64,000 nt of DNA from Choanephora cucurbitarum (lineage: Eukaryota; Mucoromycota; Mucoromycetes; Mucorales; Choanephoraceae), in assembly GCA_025331435.1 (NCBI GenBank), contig JAIWNI010000065.1, positions 1-64,000 on the forward strand. Direction: 5' to 3'. Shown piece after piece: positions 21,601 through 34,168 of this stretch (its first letter is position 1; each line of letters opens with the position of its first letter). Made by a program: the position numbers and the translations under genes. The notes under the pieces were generated by a model. That model worked only from the letters and a program-made list of their open reading frames with translations. It was not told the origin of the DNA and searched no databases.

Positions 21601-22798
21601 TCATTTGTACACACCATGCTGAGGTCGATAAGGTCTTTTTGGTGCGACGAGTGTTGGATCATCATCCAGGTATGCCGGTGTTTCTTTTTTGCGCTCATGT
21701 TTCCTACTCGGCGCTTTAGCCCATATACTGTCTTGTGTTGATGAAAAGGTTGAAGGTATGTAGTCATCGTCAATCATCATTGAAGTATCCACTGTGGTGT
21801 AAACATGTTGTTCTGTGTCATCAATGTCCATACTCTAGAACATAATTATAAATGAGAAGTACACTTAGGATGATCACAAGCTTACATAATCCTCTACTGC
21901 TTGGTTATAGTGTTCTGCTTGATGATGATGCTGCTGCTGTCTATGATTCCTCCTGATAGTATGACTGTATTTTGAATCTAGTGTTGTTCCTCTCTTGCCA
22001 CCTGCACGATTTAATAATGCTTCCATCTTATCCACTGATTCAGCCGAGACAGATTCGATTTCATGGACCATGACTTTAATACAAAGGTTTCGATCATTGG
22101 AAAGTAAAATGACTCTCTGTTGAGTTAGCTGTTGAAAATACCTATCCCAAATCACTTAGTGCTTGTTTCTTGAATGCCCAAGTCTATTTACATGCAACAA
22201 TCTAAGATGCGATCATCGCCTTTAGCCTCTTTGGTCTAACAAATAAGAGTAAGCTATCTCTGTTTTTCCACATGAGTTATCAAGTTACATGAATAATAGC
22301 TTGATTGGCCACTTCATTCATCTTTTGTCCTCGAAGTGATATTGATTTGTCTCTCAAACGTAACTCTAAGAATCGCATAGCCTTTCTAGCACTTGCACGC
22401 ACATCAGAATGATGCCCTGACTCTTTGAGACCATCCAGTTCTCGAATGACTACCCAAGGTAAAATAACGAGTAGATTGCCTGGATTCTCTTCGGCCAGTG
22501 TCAATAAAACATCGAGATAACCCAATTTTGAAAGTAAAAAATTGGTATCCAACACAGCTATTTCAGCAAAGGCATCTACATAAATTTCTTTTTTTTTTAA
22601 GAAAAAGAGTCAATTTGATTGTAATAGGGTGTTGTTATTGGTTTTACGTGGTTGTAGGTTGAGTTGATCAGGAACGATCATTGGAATATCAAGGTATTCA
22701 TAGTTATGATCAGCACGAATACTGGCGATTTGGTGGTTGACATCGTTGATGAACTCAGGTCCATCAACATCCATAAATTCCAAATCGTCAAGGCTCAT
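21601..22798 (-). CDS. SWT1: SWT1-type PIN-domain endoribonuclease
   Basis: Exons 22648-22798, 22289-22575, 22192-22235, 21886-22141 and 21601-21834 give 323 aa. The PIN domain starts with AVLDTNFLLSKLGYLDVLL (first Asp), has LPWVVIRELDGLKES (acidic second position), GDDRILDCCMYF and VILLSNDRNLCIKV (the late SND block), the order expected for a PIN nuclease. This version is closest in my memory to Swt1, which cleaves faulty nuclear transcripts near the pore. The N terminus is short and acidic, and the C-terminal 80 residues are basic and Gln/His-rich (RQQQHHHQAEHYN), probably disordered. The 44-base exon 3 carries GDDRILDCC, so splicing is required for an active site. Confidence 0.82.
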
Positions 22799-24111
22799 TT
22801 CGTTTTCTAGTTAAATTTTTGAAATTTCAGCATTCACGTTGAAGAAAGGCGTTGGAAAATCAAAAGAGAGAGAAAAAAAATGGGCTGAAATAGAAAACAA
22901 CTGATTTTCTCTTTAGGCTTCTAAGATAAAGTGTGCTTGATGAGATTACCTTACAGCAGCCCTAAACCAATACAAATACATATTTTGAGCGAAGGAGCCT
23001 TTAGTAAACTGAATAGGAAAGAGCGCCAAGTCTACTCTGAGAATGTAGTTGAGAGCTGAAAAATGCAGAATAACTACCAATTACTTGCGAAAGGAAAAGT
23101 TGTTGTATCACTATCTTGTATATATATATATATACATGCCAACATCAGCTCCAACTACTTGAATGCCTCTCCCTTTTTTAAACTCTTCTGAACTGAAGAG
23201 TAGTAAGACCAACGAAACATGTATAACATGAACAAAAGGTAAATAGATATAGGGAAATTACTCACTCTATAGTCTGTAACTATGTTCAAACTAAGAAAAA
23301 CCTCGCTTTCCTATACAAGACAGAAGAAAAGAACCTACAGTACTGAATTCAGAGTAACCTGAAATTTCTGCAAAAACAAGTAATGGCTTGATCTTGGCAT
23401 ACTTTTCCCTGTGTAACAATCAACTTTACAACTCATTATAATCAACTTATTTTATATGAAAGGAGAGAGAGAGAGGGGAACACTAACGAGCCACAAACTG
23501 ATTTATGACTAAGCACGATTCATTATTATCGCCTGTCTTTTTTTTTGTTACTTGAGTAGTCGATCTAGAAAACTCTATTATCCTAAACTCCCTCCATTTC
23601 AAATGCATAGAAACTGCAGGCAAAACAATTCAAGTCCGCCGCCTAGTTCCCCGAAAGAAAGCAAGAAACGTGAATGTTGTCTGTGTATTCCAAAAAGCAA
23701 ATTTTCTTTAAGGAGAACTCTAATGTCTTTCTTTTCCCTAATAAAAGATAGGTCTGTTCAGAATGATCTAGAAGAAGGACGAGTAAGAACAGAGTCTTTA
23801 ACAACCGATTCTATGACTGCACACTAGACTTATTTTATCCACTTCCGAAAAGAGTGAAGAAGATCGCGATAAGGACAAATTTAGATTTTTTTTATTTGCG
23901 GATAGAAGGAATATGAACAAAACAATAAAGGGGAGGAAAATGAATATAATACACTTTAAGCAGAGTAATTAACAAGGGGGATAATTATAATAAAAGAAGA
24001 AGACATCGACGTAAAGAAAAAGAAAAAGGTGATTTTCTTTTTCATGGATACCGGGTAGAGTTGCAAGAAGAAATTATGAGGTATGCTAAATGAAAAGATG
24101 AGAAGCTAAAC
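22799..24111. other. Intergenic, 1.3 kb
   Basis: AT-rich spacer between the start of the SWT1-type gene and the stop of the homeodomain gene. It includes a short TA repeat near 23117-23134 and one weak open frame (23552-23827, listed separately). No RNA gene is seen. Confidence 0.45.
23552..23827 (+). CDS. Possible small Ser/Lys-rich protein or exon, unknown
   Basis: An open frame of 91 codons beginning with TTG, so if real it is an exon with its start further upstream. The translation has a Ser/Pro run (NNSSPPPSSPKESKKRE), a Cys pair (CCLCIPKSKFSLRRTL) and a hydrophilic tail. I recognise no family and find no firm splice acceptor. It could be noise. Confidence 0.2.
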   Translation: MSSRSRKLYYPKLPPFQMHRNCRQNNSSPPPSSPKESKKRECCLCIPKSKFSLRRTLMSFFSLIKDRSVQNDLEEGRVRTESLTTDSMTAH

Positions 24112-26067
24112 TTAGCTCATGTACAGTTCACAAGCGATAGGCTCAGAATTGGCTTGACCGGGCCAATAAACAGGGTTGAAACCTGTACCTGTAGCAGCAG
24201 ACTGCATTAACAGGCTTTCGTCAGTGGTTGAAATAAGATGCTGTTGTGGATGAAAGAAATGTGTATGAGGATGATGAGGGACTTGTTGGTCAACTATTAA
24301 GGGTTGATACATGGTAGCAGTGTAAGGATGAACGATAGGCGCCGTAGTAGACTCGATGAAATGGACAAGACGTCTTGTCTCTTCATGATTGCTGATCAAG
24401 GCCAATAATTCTTGCTTCATGTTGTGTGAAATACCCTTGAGGGTGTGTCTGAAGAAACGAGAGGCTTGCTTGCCTTCTGTAAAATCAGAACACTGAACCC
24501 ACATAGATGATAGTGTTTCGGAAGGTGAGTCTGTGTCTTCACTCTTTTTCTTTTTCTTCTCTGGTTGAGTTGGGGTAGATGTGGTGGACTCCATGTAGAA
24601 GAGAGGAGGTTCACTGATATCAAAATGGACATCGGCCAAGGCCTCATGTTCATCCAGGATGAACTCGATACTTGAGACAGCCTTCTGAGGTACTTCCATC
24701 TTGAAATGGCAACCGCCATCTACGATGTGCCAGGCAAAGATGCGAGTGTCGGGTCGGTAGACACACACCAAGTCTGTTTCATGCATCTTGAGTCGATGCC
24801 AGGTGCCAATGGTCAGAGTGGTAGCAGAAAGGTATAGGTCTTTAGGCTCTTCATCATCTTCATCAGGCAAGACAACGACTGATTCTTCTTTTTCTGATTT
24901 GAATTCATCCTTCTTATTCTCGGATGTGTTATCTTTGCTTTCAGATGAAGGTGTCATTATTAAACTGGAGGGATCAATGGTGGGAATGGGTTGTTCAATG
25001 GGGGCTATAGATGGATAAGTATATGTTTTTTTCGTGCACATCATTATTATTGTCTTACCTGGGGAAAGGGAGTGCTTGGAACTGTTACTGTCTGAGATAA
25101 CTGTGCTTGTGGTCAAGACAGCAGTTGGGCCTGCATCAGGAACAGAGACCAAGGTTGGAATGGTAGACTTGGTATTCAAAGGACCTGGAGAAGGAGAGGC
25201 AGGGCCATGGATATACTCGGGAAAGTCCAAACCGGTCGTTGAATCGATAGAACCACTCAGGTCATAGGGATAGACTTGAGGAGGCATACTCTGTCTCATC
25301 AGCTGAATGTCATCTTGAGCAGAGGATGGCCATGGAGTAGCTATCTGTTGTTGTTGACCAAAATATTGAGGGTAGGACATGGGTGGAGGTGTACTGTAGG
25401 ATGTGTTTGCTACAGCGGCCAAAGGAGCTGGGGGTACAGAAGAAGGAGGTGTGAACATGGCCTCTGTCTGGGTAGCCAGTCGGTTGTTGATATTGGCATT
25501 GTAATGAAACTGTACAGCATCTACACTTTGAGCACGAGGAGGAATGGCCAAACGAGCAGCAGCAGGGTTGTAATAATAGGGTTGTTGTTGGTAAGGTGTT
25601 TGCATAGGCAAAAGAGGTTGACCAAAAGGTGGTGGTGGCTGCTGCTGTTGTTGCTGCTGTTGTTGCTGTTGTTGTTGTTGGTGATATTGGTATAATTGTG
25701 CACGAATAGAAGCTTGATGCATCTGCATCTGTGCTCTCTTTTGCATATGTTTCACTTTAGCTCTTCGGTTTTGAAACCAAATTTGAATTGATCGTTCACT
25801 CATCTGAAGTTGTTCGGCCAATTGCTTTCTTAACTTAGAGTTGGGGCTCACATTGACTGCAAAAGTATCTTCTAACACAGACAATTGGTCTGCAGTTGCT
25901 CTTGTTCTCTTACGCACGGGCGGAGCTAAAGAACCGGTTGTTTCTTCTTCTTCGTTCGAGGCCGAGATCAAATTGTCAGAATTTTCATTATTATCACCAT
26001 GGTGGTTATTCTCAGATAACTGTTGAGACCAAGATTGTTGAGATGATTTGTTTAATAAATAAGTCAT
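24112..26067 (-). CDS. Homeodomain transcription factor, Phx1-like
   Basis: 651 codons as one frame, or 633 aa if the intron at 25005-25058 is removed. The homeodomain lies at about residues 50-112 (KRTRATADQLSVLEDTF, SERSIQIWFQNRRAKVKHM, with the invariant WFQNRR). A Gln tract of about 15 and a Pro tract follow (25636-25680). The C-terminal third has a conserved region found with this class of fungal homeodomain protein: GTWHRLKMHETDLVCVYRP, AWHIVDGGCHFKMEV, QCSDFTEGKQASRFFRHTL. A relation to fission yeast Phx1 is from memory. The 54-base intron has a GTAAGA donor and CTATAG acceptor but no stop and keeps frame. The upstream minus-strand spacer (26068-28086) is long, as expected for a regulated gene. 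Confidence 0.9.
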   Translation of the reverse strand: MTYLLNKSSQQSWSQQLSENNHHGDNNENSDNLISASNEEEETTGSLAPPVRKRTRATADQLSVLEDTFAVNVSPNSKLRKQLAEQLQMSERSIQIWFQNRRAKVKHMQKRAQMQMHQASIRAQLYQYHQQQQQQQQQQQQQQPPPPFGQPLLPMQTPYQQQPYYYNPAAARLAIPPRAQSVDAVQFHYNANINNRLATQTEAMFTPPSSVPPAPLAAVANTSYSTPPPMSYPQYFGQQQQIATPWPSSAQDDIQLMRQSMPPQVYPYDLSGSIDSTTGLDFPEYIHGPASPSPGPLNTKSTIPTLVSVPDAGPTAVLTTSTVISDSNSSKHSLSPGKTIIMMCTKKTYTYPSIAPIEQPIPTIDPSSLIMTPSSESKDNTSENKKDEFKSEKEESVVVLPDEDDEEPKDLYLSATTLTIGTWHRLKMHETDLVCVYRPDTRIFAWHIVDGGCHFKMEVPQKAVSSIEFILDEHEALADVHFDISEPPLFYMESTTSTPTQPEKKKKKSEDTDSPSETLSSMWVQCSDFTEGKQASRFFRHTLKGISHNMKQELLALISNHEETRRLVHFIESTTAPIVHPYTATMYQPLIVDQQVPHHPHTHFFHPQQHLISTTDESLLMQSAATGTGFNPVYWPGQANSEPIACELYMS

Positions 26068-28086
26068 TTTTGTTATATGTGTTTTCTATGGATAAAATGA
26101 ATGAATAGTATAGAAAAGAAAAAAAAGGAACAAGTAGATTATACTATAGAAAGGAAAGAAGAAGGTCTTTTTATAATTAAAAAGAAGAAAAGGATAGGTT
26201 TTGTAAAGAAGTTGAAAAGAAAGATGAGAAAAAAGAAAAAGAGAGAACGAAAATAGTCAATTTAAAGCAGTAACAAAAAAAAACGATAGGAGTTTTGATA
26301 AAGTTACAACGAAAAGCTTCTTTTGGTCCGCCAATAAACGATTTTTTTATGTCACTCTGGAAGTTAAAAAGGTAAGCCTATTTTTTGCAACTCCTTACCA
26401 TCGATCTTTACTCCGCATCCTAGTTTTACATCCTGTACGCTTAGCATGCCTTATCTTTAGGCTACTCCAAGCTTATATGTCTTTATCATGTTTTATGTCT
26501 GTCTTTTTCTTTTTTCTCTTTTGATGTTAGATATAAAGAAATTATCTCGACTGTTAAAAGTATGTCAAGTTGACCTGAAAACTGTCTGCTGACTTTTTTT
26601 TCCTTGTAACTAAAAAAAAAAAAAAAAGGCCTATAATGCATATATAGACATCAAAGTAACAATCGTTTTCTAGAGTTTATTATTTGTTTGTGAGCAAGAG
26701 TGCGTTCTAAGCGCTTACTACAGAAAGGGGCCTAGCCTTTTCTCTGTCCTGTTTCTCATTCGACTCTTTCTTTCTTTCTTTCTATTTTTTTTTTTTGCTT
26801 ATCATTTATACCCTAAGCTCTTTTAAACCAGAAAAGAAAAAATAGCTTATCTGAAATAACTAGTCATTGTCTTTCTATTGGCAAAGAATAATTCTCTTCT
26901 ACTCTTCACACGCGCATAAGAAAAAGTCACAGGCACACAGAAAGCGCAAGTTTAGTATGGCAGCACGTTCTGATACTACGTTTTGAAAACTTTATTTTTT
27001 CGTACCCAGTCTGCGTCCTTTTGTATCACTTGTAAGTTTACCGAGAAGATCCTTACCTTAAAAAGCCATTTTTATTTTTATTTTGTTCATAGATGTTTAC
27101 AAAAACGGAGAAATATAAAGAAAAAAACTCTTTCTACGCACACGCAAATCTCGTGAATTTGCAACAGACAGCGTCTCGTCACTACTTTTCCCCAAGGTAG
27201 TGTTGCCACCTTATCTTTTAAGTAAAAAGGAGGGGAAAGGGAAAAAAGGAAAATGTATGGGAGAGAGATTGTTATGCTAAGGTATGATTGGCTATATAAA
27301 TAGAGCGATGATCAGAAAAGGCAACTAGTCATTATTTTAGTTTGCATATCCAGCACAGACTCACCAAAAAAAAAAGGTAGAAAAATATAGTCCCATCTAT
27401 ACTATGTACACAAGACAAACCGAAATCCCACAAATCAGAAGGACTTGACTGATTTTTTTGGTCATTGCATAATCACCTTTTACCGGATTATCATCCGCTT
27501 GCTTACGTAGCATTCTAAAAAAGCATTCCTTTACACTCCGAAGTAGCACTGCTTTATGCATGCAGCAAAAAAAAGTGTCAGAATGAAAGACATAAGCGAG
27601 ATTGTGCCAGACACAAGTTTGCTTATCGTAAAGAGATAAAATCGAATTCACTTTTAAATCCACATCGATTTGTCAAGTTTTTAATAAAAAATTTTTTTTT
27701 CTGAGATTCTTTTTTTTTTGTATTAACTAATGGATGACTATTCTTCTGTTTATCAGATAGATCATCATTGTTATTTTCATAGATCTTAGGTAGATCATGG
27801 CTTTCTTGGCTTGAATGTCTTACGAGATTTTGACTGATGTCATCACCAATATGATTTTTTTTTGTATCGTTTCTTTAGTCAATTCCTCTAATTGTCTTTT
27901 TCAATACATGAGGCACGTTTAAGGCACAGAAAAAGTGATGTAATTCGGTTTAAAATGATGACTATTATTATTCTCAGGAGATCTAACCGATGCAGATAGA
28001 AACAAAAAGTGCCTTTTATGGCGATATCTTCAGAAACATCATAGTTAGAGGGATATATGACAGGCTTGTCTGTAGTATAATTTTTA
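26068..28086. other. Intergenic, 2.0 kb, no gene recognised
   Basis: Upstream of the homeodomain gene and downstream of the PH-domain gene. It is rich in A and T homopolymers and CTTT runs (26761-26800, 27690-27720). One minus-strand frame at 27397-27663 (88 codons) has no domain and Cys/Phe-rich composition typical of random frames. I see no tRNA. Confidence 0.5.
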
Positions 28087-29034
28087 TTAAGATGACTTTA
28101 TATTACAATTAGAGGGAATAGGAGGTGGTTGGGTTTTTGGTGGAGGCAACTGAGGAGGCAAGATAGCAGGAAGTGTACTGGTAGAAGCAAACTTTGACAT
28201 ACTGGGTACTTGTCTCTTTGGAAGTTCACAACTACGATTACCTTCTGTAAAATACCTGGTGCTCAATCCAGGAGATGATGGGTATGAGGTTAACGATTCA
28301 TGCTCGTCAGGATGTGATAATGATACAGGTGTTGCGGGTTGATAGACCAAGGCGTCAGGTATAAATGTACTAAAGGTAGAGGAGGCAAAAGAAGGTCGAC
28401 GATCTGTAGATAGGCTGCTTTGATAAGATTTAAGTGAGGCACTTGATGGCTGCTTCCCCAGTGCCATAGCGTATGCCTCTTCTTCGGTTGTCACTTGTGT
28501 CAACTGATGGTTTGTGATCAGGGTGTTGTGTTCCTGTCGAATTAAGCCAATAGTCCGCTTGATCTTGTCTAACCATGTCTTCATCATATCAGCGCTTTCT
28601 GCCTGCAGAAACCAACTGGTGGATGAGTCTGTCTTTCTTATCTCGATACAGAAGGGTGCGAATTTATCGGTGGCAAAGGCATAGGTGTCTTTATTTAGGA
28701 TGAAGAAACTTCGGTACTGTGTAGGTGTTTCTGTCTTGAATGCATAGAGGATACGGTCGACCAGGACAATGTAACGTTTCTTTGCTGATTTCATCAATGA
28801 AAATCCAGGTACACGGTGCTTTGTCATCCAGTCGGCATGATTGGCATGTTGCAGTATCAAACTGATATGTGCGCCATTGGGTCTAGGCATAAATGTCTCT
28901 GGATTGTTGGTGTCGAGCATGTCTTCTCTTGTCTTTTCTTTACGGACAGAGGGTTGATCCATTGGGAAAACGAGAGAGCTTTGCACAGGTTGAGTAAGAG
29001 AGACAGAAGCAAGCACGTTTGTAAAGCTTTCCAT
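28087..29034 (-). CDS. PH-domain protein of unknown role
   Basis: Single-exon frame of 315 aa. A pleckstrin-homology domain spans about residues 60-165: DWMTKHRVPGFSLMKSAKKRYIVLVDRILY (start of the sheet), TYAFATDKFAPFCIEIRK and the C-terminal helix WFLQAESADMMKTWLDKIKRTI with the typical Trp. PH domains bind phosphoinositides or proteins at membranes; the specific ligand cannot be read here. The rest is Ser/Pro-rich, ending with a proline-rich tail (LPPQLPPPKTQPPPIPS) that could bind SH3 or WW domains. The start is the only ATG before the domain that fits. Large spacers flank it on both sides. Confidence 0.82.
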   Translation of the reverse strand: MESFTNVLASVSLTQPVQSSLVFPMDQPSVRKEKTREDMLDTNNPETFMPRPNGAHISLILQHANHADWMTKHRVPGFSLMKSAKKRYIVLVDRILYAFKTETPTQYRSFFILNKDTYAFATDKFAPFCIEIRKTDSSTSWFLQAESADMMKTWLDKIKRTIGLIRQEHNTLITNHQLTQVTTEEEAYAMALGKQPSSASLKSYQSSLSTDRRPSFASSTFSTFIPDALVYQPATPVSLSHPDEHESLTSYPSSPGLSTRYFTEGNRSCELPKRQVPSMSKFASTSTLPAILPPQLPPPKTQPPPIPSNCNIKSS

Positions 29035-31831
29035 TGAAATCTCGAGATGAAGAATAAATACTTAAGAGTTGAAAGAAGAAAGAGAAATAGTTGAGCCCTT
29101 TTATTCTATTTCTTTATTGTTTTTGTATTTTCCTTTTATAGAACAGTACCCCCGTAGCGTTTTGAAAATCATTTGAGAAGAGTTTGAAATTCAAATGAGG
29201 TGAAACATGCCCTCTTATGAATTTCAACTGCAAGCAGTCTTCTGTGGAAAGAAAAAATGTGGCTCTAGTTACTTTTTATCCCTAAAAGTTTATGTGATAC
29301 TGAGAATTCCAGTATAACTTTGAAACAATTCTTCATGAAATAGCATAGAGTGAGACCTATGTCATTTTTCTACTACCTAAACCACATGGCAGAAACACCG
29401 ATCAGGGATTCAATAGATTGGTGTAATTTATCAACATTAAATAGCCTTCTGATCTCGTGTTTGATAGACAAAAAAGACATTGACTTGGTGTTGCATAGAT
29501 TTTAACACGGAATAGGTTGAAAGAGTATTTTTATGCTGGAGCAAACAAAAGATCTTATCTAGTCATTGAAACAACACCCGTAAGGATCTTCATTGATTCT
29601 TTTATTCTTATTTTTTTTTAGGCTGTCAAGGGCCATTCAAAAGTGTGTATCCAAAAATATTGTAATTTTACGAATTTATAGAATCTGAAATTCATTGGTT
29701 ATGAATGATGCATGTGTAACCTAGAATTGAATGAAAATCATAAAGGGATTTTCCAAATTAAGCTCGTAAAAAGAGGGTGTATATTCCACTAAATTTTAAT
29801 ACCAATAGATTCAGCCTCACTTTTTCTTTGTATACAAGCTATTTATATGAAAGACCAAAGTGTTCCAAAGTCTGAAACACGCTCATCCCATCTATCCTGA
29901 TGACGTGCTATTCCCCCCTCTTGTCGCAGTTACTATTTCGTAAGGTAGACCAGCACTCCAGGTCAATGCGTGGTGATGCCTCTTAATCATGACTGCTTGT
30001 TACAGTCATACTTACTTAACACTTGTCTGGCGGCTTTCGCTATCCGAAGCGACACCCGATCCGTGATCAAAGGAGATAAAAGTGTCATATTGACTTGCTC
30101 CTCACTTTTAGTGATGATAGTAATTTTATCCATCATTTGCACCTGTCAACTTTACAAAAACAACATCTCATCTTACTAATAGGCTTATCGACTAGTTTAT
30201 GAGTCAGCCGAGGACAAGTCTTTCCTTTTTATACCAGATAGAAGTAAAACAATTATCCGTCATTTGAAATCATCAAACAAAGTCATTTATAGAAGCGTTC
30301 TAAGGGAGAAAAAAAAAAAGGAGATAAATCCATTTTATCTGGATTTTATACTTAAATGGGTTCAGCTGTTGTCAGGAACTCATTTTTCCTCAAAGTGACA
30401 CTTGAGCAACAATGAACTTAAACTTGTTTAGGCAATCAGGGCAAACTTTTCCCTTTTATAGGATGTACCTTTCTTCTTTGTCAAAATGCACAAATCGTTC
30501 TATTTACTTTGTGTAGAGACAACAGGTTTTGCTTTTGCCTCTAAGGAGAGCAGTGTCATGAGGACAAGCATATCACCAAGAAAGAAAACAGATACTTCTT
30601 GTGCCTAAATATAAATAGCATGTTAGATTTCTTTCGTACTCTATCTACAAGGAATACAAAGAAAACAAGGAATTGTTTATATGTATATAAACATCAGTAC
30701 AGACGCTTTCTTTTTTCTTTTTTACTTTAATTCATCTCCTCAAGTTACACTATGAAAAGATAATTATCAATTAAGTGTAACAGAGCAATCAACAAAGAGC
30801 TGCCTCCGTCTGGCACATTATCTATAGCATGGTTCTCAAGCGTTTGGAAGCCACAAACTATCTGAAATGGCTTATTGCCGATAAAGGAAAGTATTCTCTA
30901 CAGCCTACTTGTCTCCAATTCAACAAGCATTCTCTACCACATGGGCACAAGAGATATCCTTTCCGGAAGCCATATATATCGGCTTTTGGTCAAGCTTAGA
31001 AAAAGTGAGTGGTCCAACACCTTCAATGCGGCCTATTAGTGGAGGGGGGGGAGAGATTCAGCAACTGTCTGTGTAAACTGCTGTTGACACAGCTACCAGG
31101 TTAAATGGTAAACATCCATAAGCAGATGCCTAACAAGATAAAACAAACCAGCTTATAAGACTGATTAACTAGTTCTCTTGGTGAATTCCAATAGAAGAAT
31201 GGCCCTCTTGGAGATAGATGCGATCATCAACAGACATAAATCAACAACCGCAGTCTGTTAATAAATTTCTTTGCTGACATCCTTGGCATGGTTATCCGCC
31301 TGTACTGCGCATAGCTAGTGTTATAAAACTGACAATGGGTTTCATACGAATCAACAGAAGTATTTTCTTTTCAGAAAGAAATACTCTGTGTTTGATACAC
31401 TTTATACATTTAATGCTTCTTTGGATGGGCAATAGCCTTAGGGATCCTTTTTCTTTCTATTGTTACAGGCAATTGAGAACAGCAAGGTTTATGAGCTTAT
31501 GCTTTGTTGTTGGAGCAAAAAGATTTCAAACAGGTTGTGTTAAGAGTGATGACTCACCAATGACAGTCTAAAATCACTGCAGATCACTGCTTTGATACGG
31601 ACTGTCGTTCTGATAAATAGCTTTATGTCTAGAGAATTGATCCGATTTGTTTTAAGCGTTTGTTCTAAATACACCCTTCTCGACATTAAAAGTGTTACTC
31701 TTTTCAATCAAAAGTCCAATTCTCACTCCTTTTCTTTTTCTGTCACTTTATTGCTCGATAAGCACAACATACAGACATTACATTTCGTTTCTAAAGAAAA
31801 AAAAACAAGAATGGCATATTTATTTATTTTA
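29035..31831. other. Intergenic, 2.8 kb, no gene recognised
   Basis: The longest empty stretch outside the inverted-repeat region. Short frames at 29970-30179, 31335-31571 and 31592-32002 lack domains, and the last overlaps the OCT1 coding end in antisense. I see no tRNA fold and no transposon hallmark. A G run (31035-31044) and several A/T runs are the only low-complexity features. Confidence 0.5.
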
Positions 31832-34168
31832 TTATACATCAACACCCCAATCGCCCACAGTACGCATGGCTTCTGTATCCCCTCTAGCAATTCTATCACC
31901 ATCACGACCTCCTATCACTTGTGCCACACATTGCCATGGATCACGAGCACCTCCCCACTTGAGAAGATGATCTCTAAAGACCTGACCACTTTCTCGGTCT
32001 AATGGATCTTCCTTGAAATGTGTCTCCCATACACGTCGAGCCAATGTTCGATCAAACAGATAAGAATAATAATTCGATCCGTACCCTAACAGATGGCCAA
32101 ACTGAACTGGCCACATGGTCCCAGGCACACTCTTGAAGAGGCCTACCTGATCTTGAAGTTGATACCATTCAGCCTGACTGGAGAACCCACTTGGCTGCTT
32201 GACGCGCGCAGAATGATACCGCTGATCCACCAACGCCATCAAGATCTGACTGTTCAGTTCAATCCCGCTGAATCGTTTGCGCTGTTTCAGAAAGGCGTCC
32301 ACTGTAGAGCGCGAGACAGGTGAGCCAAAGAGGGGGAGTACCTTGGGATGCCAGATAAAGTGCTCCATCAGGATAGAAGGTAACTCGACAAAATCAGAGG
32401 CACATCGTGTACCTGCCACATTGTGAAAATCGGTGCGTCCAAGCATGGAATGCATAGCATGGCCCATCTCATGAACCAATGTCTCTACTTCAGATACAGT
32501 CAATTGTGCATGAGAGGCTGCAAAGTCACATGTGAGAGCGATGACAGGTAATTGAAAGCGACCCTTTCGTCCACGAACAGAATGACTGGGCTGGTGTACA
32601 GGTGGCATCAATCGACTGCTGTCAATGTCTCGGCCAGGAAAGGCATATTTGATATCGGCTTCTTCATCATCATTGTCGACTCTGCGTGATGTACGAATGG
32701 TATAGTGAGCAGCATGGGTTGTCTTGCCGGATCTACTGAATAGGTCACAATAGATAGTACCAATCTTGCCTTCTTGCTCACATATCACATCCAATTTGCG
32801 TACTTGATCATGCCAAGCTTCACCTTGTCTCAATGGAGCATGCTGAAATTCTACACCGTACATATGCTTGAACAAGAGAGAAAGTCCTTGGATGACAGAG
32901 CCAACAGAAAAACGAGGCATACCAATAGAACTAGCATGTTTGACGTTATAGAGGTGCATGTAATAATCGCGATCCCATGCATGTATCATCGATCCATTCC
33001 CTCCCTTCATCTGTTGAAGTGATTCGAGATCTTGTTTGAAGATAGGTTGCTGGTGTGCCAGCAAGGTATTCAAAAAAGCCTCCACATTGTCTGGGTTTTT
33101 AGCCATCTTGTCTTGCAACTGCAGTTCGGCATAGGATGAGTTGCCCACAAGTGTGGCTAAATCAGCTCTTGTCGTCATCAATTGCTCAAGTACCTGAATG
33201 CTTTCATCAGTAGCAGAATGCATGCCTTCAAAGACCTGCTTGCGGACATGTTCTCGTTCTCCGTATTTAAGAACCATCTGGCTTTCGGGAGCGTGTGTGG
33301 GTATATAAGCATAACCATCTTTACGGGTCATGGATCGAATGGCTTGGGGACTTAGGCCCGCTAGTTCAGCTGGTTCTACTCTGACATGATGAATAGAGCG
33401 AGGATTCATCTGAATAAATTCTCTGCCGAGATGTATGATCTTATCCGACAAATTCACAAATTCTGCTCGTTTCTTGTTAGGCAAATGAATACCCGATTTC
33501 TCGAAATCGCGCAAGAAGACAATAGCTGCTGCATGTTCATCTGGACTGAATTGCTCTACCATCTTTTTATCTGCCAATGCAATCGACAGTACCTACACAG
33601 ATCTATTATTGATTATCTAGACCTTAGAAGGAATGTTCCATTATTTCTTTACCTGATGAATACGTTGATCGGTATTTAATGTATTCATGTAAGAACATAA
33701 GTCGCTATAACTCTGGTTGGCTGCTTCCATTATGTTTGATTCAGGATGAGCATTTCGAATGAATTCTGCTAGATCGATAACACTACAGAGTGTGTCTGAC
33801 AATCGATCCAAATGCTTTACAATCTTGCGCATTTCTTCTGGGCCGTTTTGAGGTGCATTGCAAATACGCTCCACAAGGATTTGAGCACGCTGAATAGCTT
33901 GTTGTGTTGCAAAGCTGATGCCGTGAATAGAGGAAAAGTGAGGATTCTCGAAAAATCCGACATGATCAGTTGAATCAGCTGGTTTTCTGGATTGCTTCCA
34001 CACTTTATTGTCATCGAATATCAGCCGCAAGTGTTGACTGTCTGTATTGCTATCTCCCTCCGTCAAAGAAGCAGTGTGTTGTCTTGTGGTAGCATAACTT
34101 TGGTATCTCAGAAGAGCAGTCTGTCGAAAGGCATGCCTCTTTACCACCTGAGGGATCTGTCGAAACAT
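31832..34168 (-). CDS. OCT1: Mitochondrial intermediate peptidase (M3 metalloprotease)
   Basis: Exons 33653-34168 and 31832-33592 give 758 aa, near the usual length. Oct1 removes an octapeptide from some proteins in the mitochondrial matrix after the main processing peptidase. The start at 34168 gives a basic, hydroxylated presequence (MFRQIPQVVKRHAFRQTALL) suited to mitochondrial import. An in-frame ATG at 34282 adds 38 residues that would hide it. The catalytic zinc motif HEMGH sits in TLVHEMGHAMHSMLG, with a downstream Glu in FVELPSILMEHF. FENPHFSSIHGI and DKMAKNPDNVEAFL are typical of the family. Minus strand, divergent from PAN1 (175 bases between the two ATGs). Confidence 0.93.

Noticed and set aside
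23110..23140. TA dinucleotide repeat considered as an element end
   Set aside because: Too short and without flanking repeats; ordinary AT-rich DNA.
27397..27663. Minus-strand frame of 88 codons in a 2 kb spacer
   Set aside because: Cys/Phe-rich random-like translation, no family pattern and no supporting splice sites.
31335..31571. Plus-strand frame of 78 codons
   Set aside because: No recognisable domain; composition matches the spacer.
31592..32002. Plus-strand frames overlapping the OCT1 3' end
   Set aside because: Antisense to a well-supported peptidase gene.
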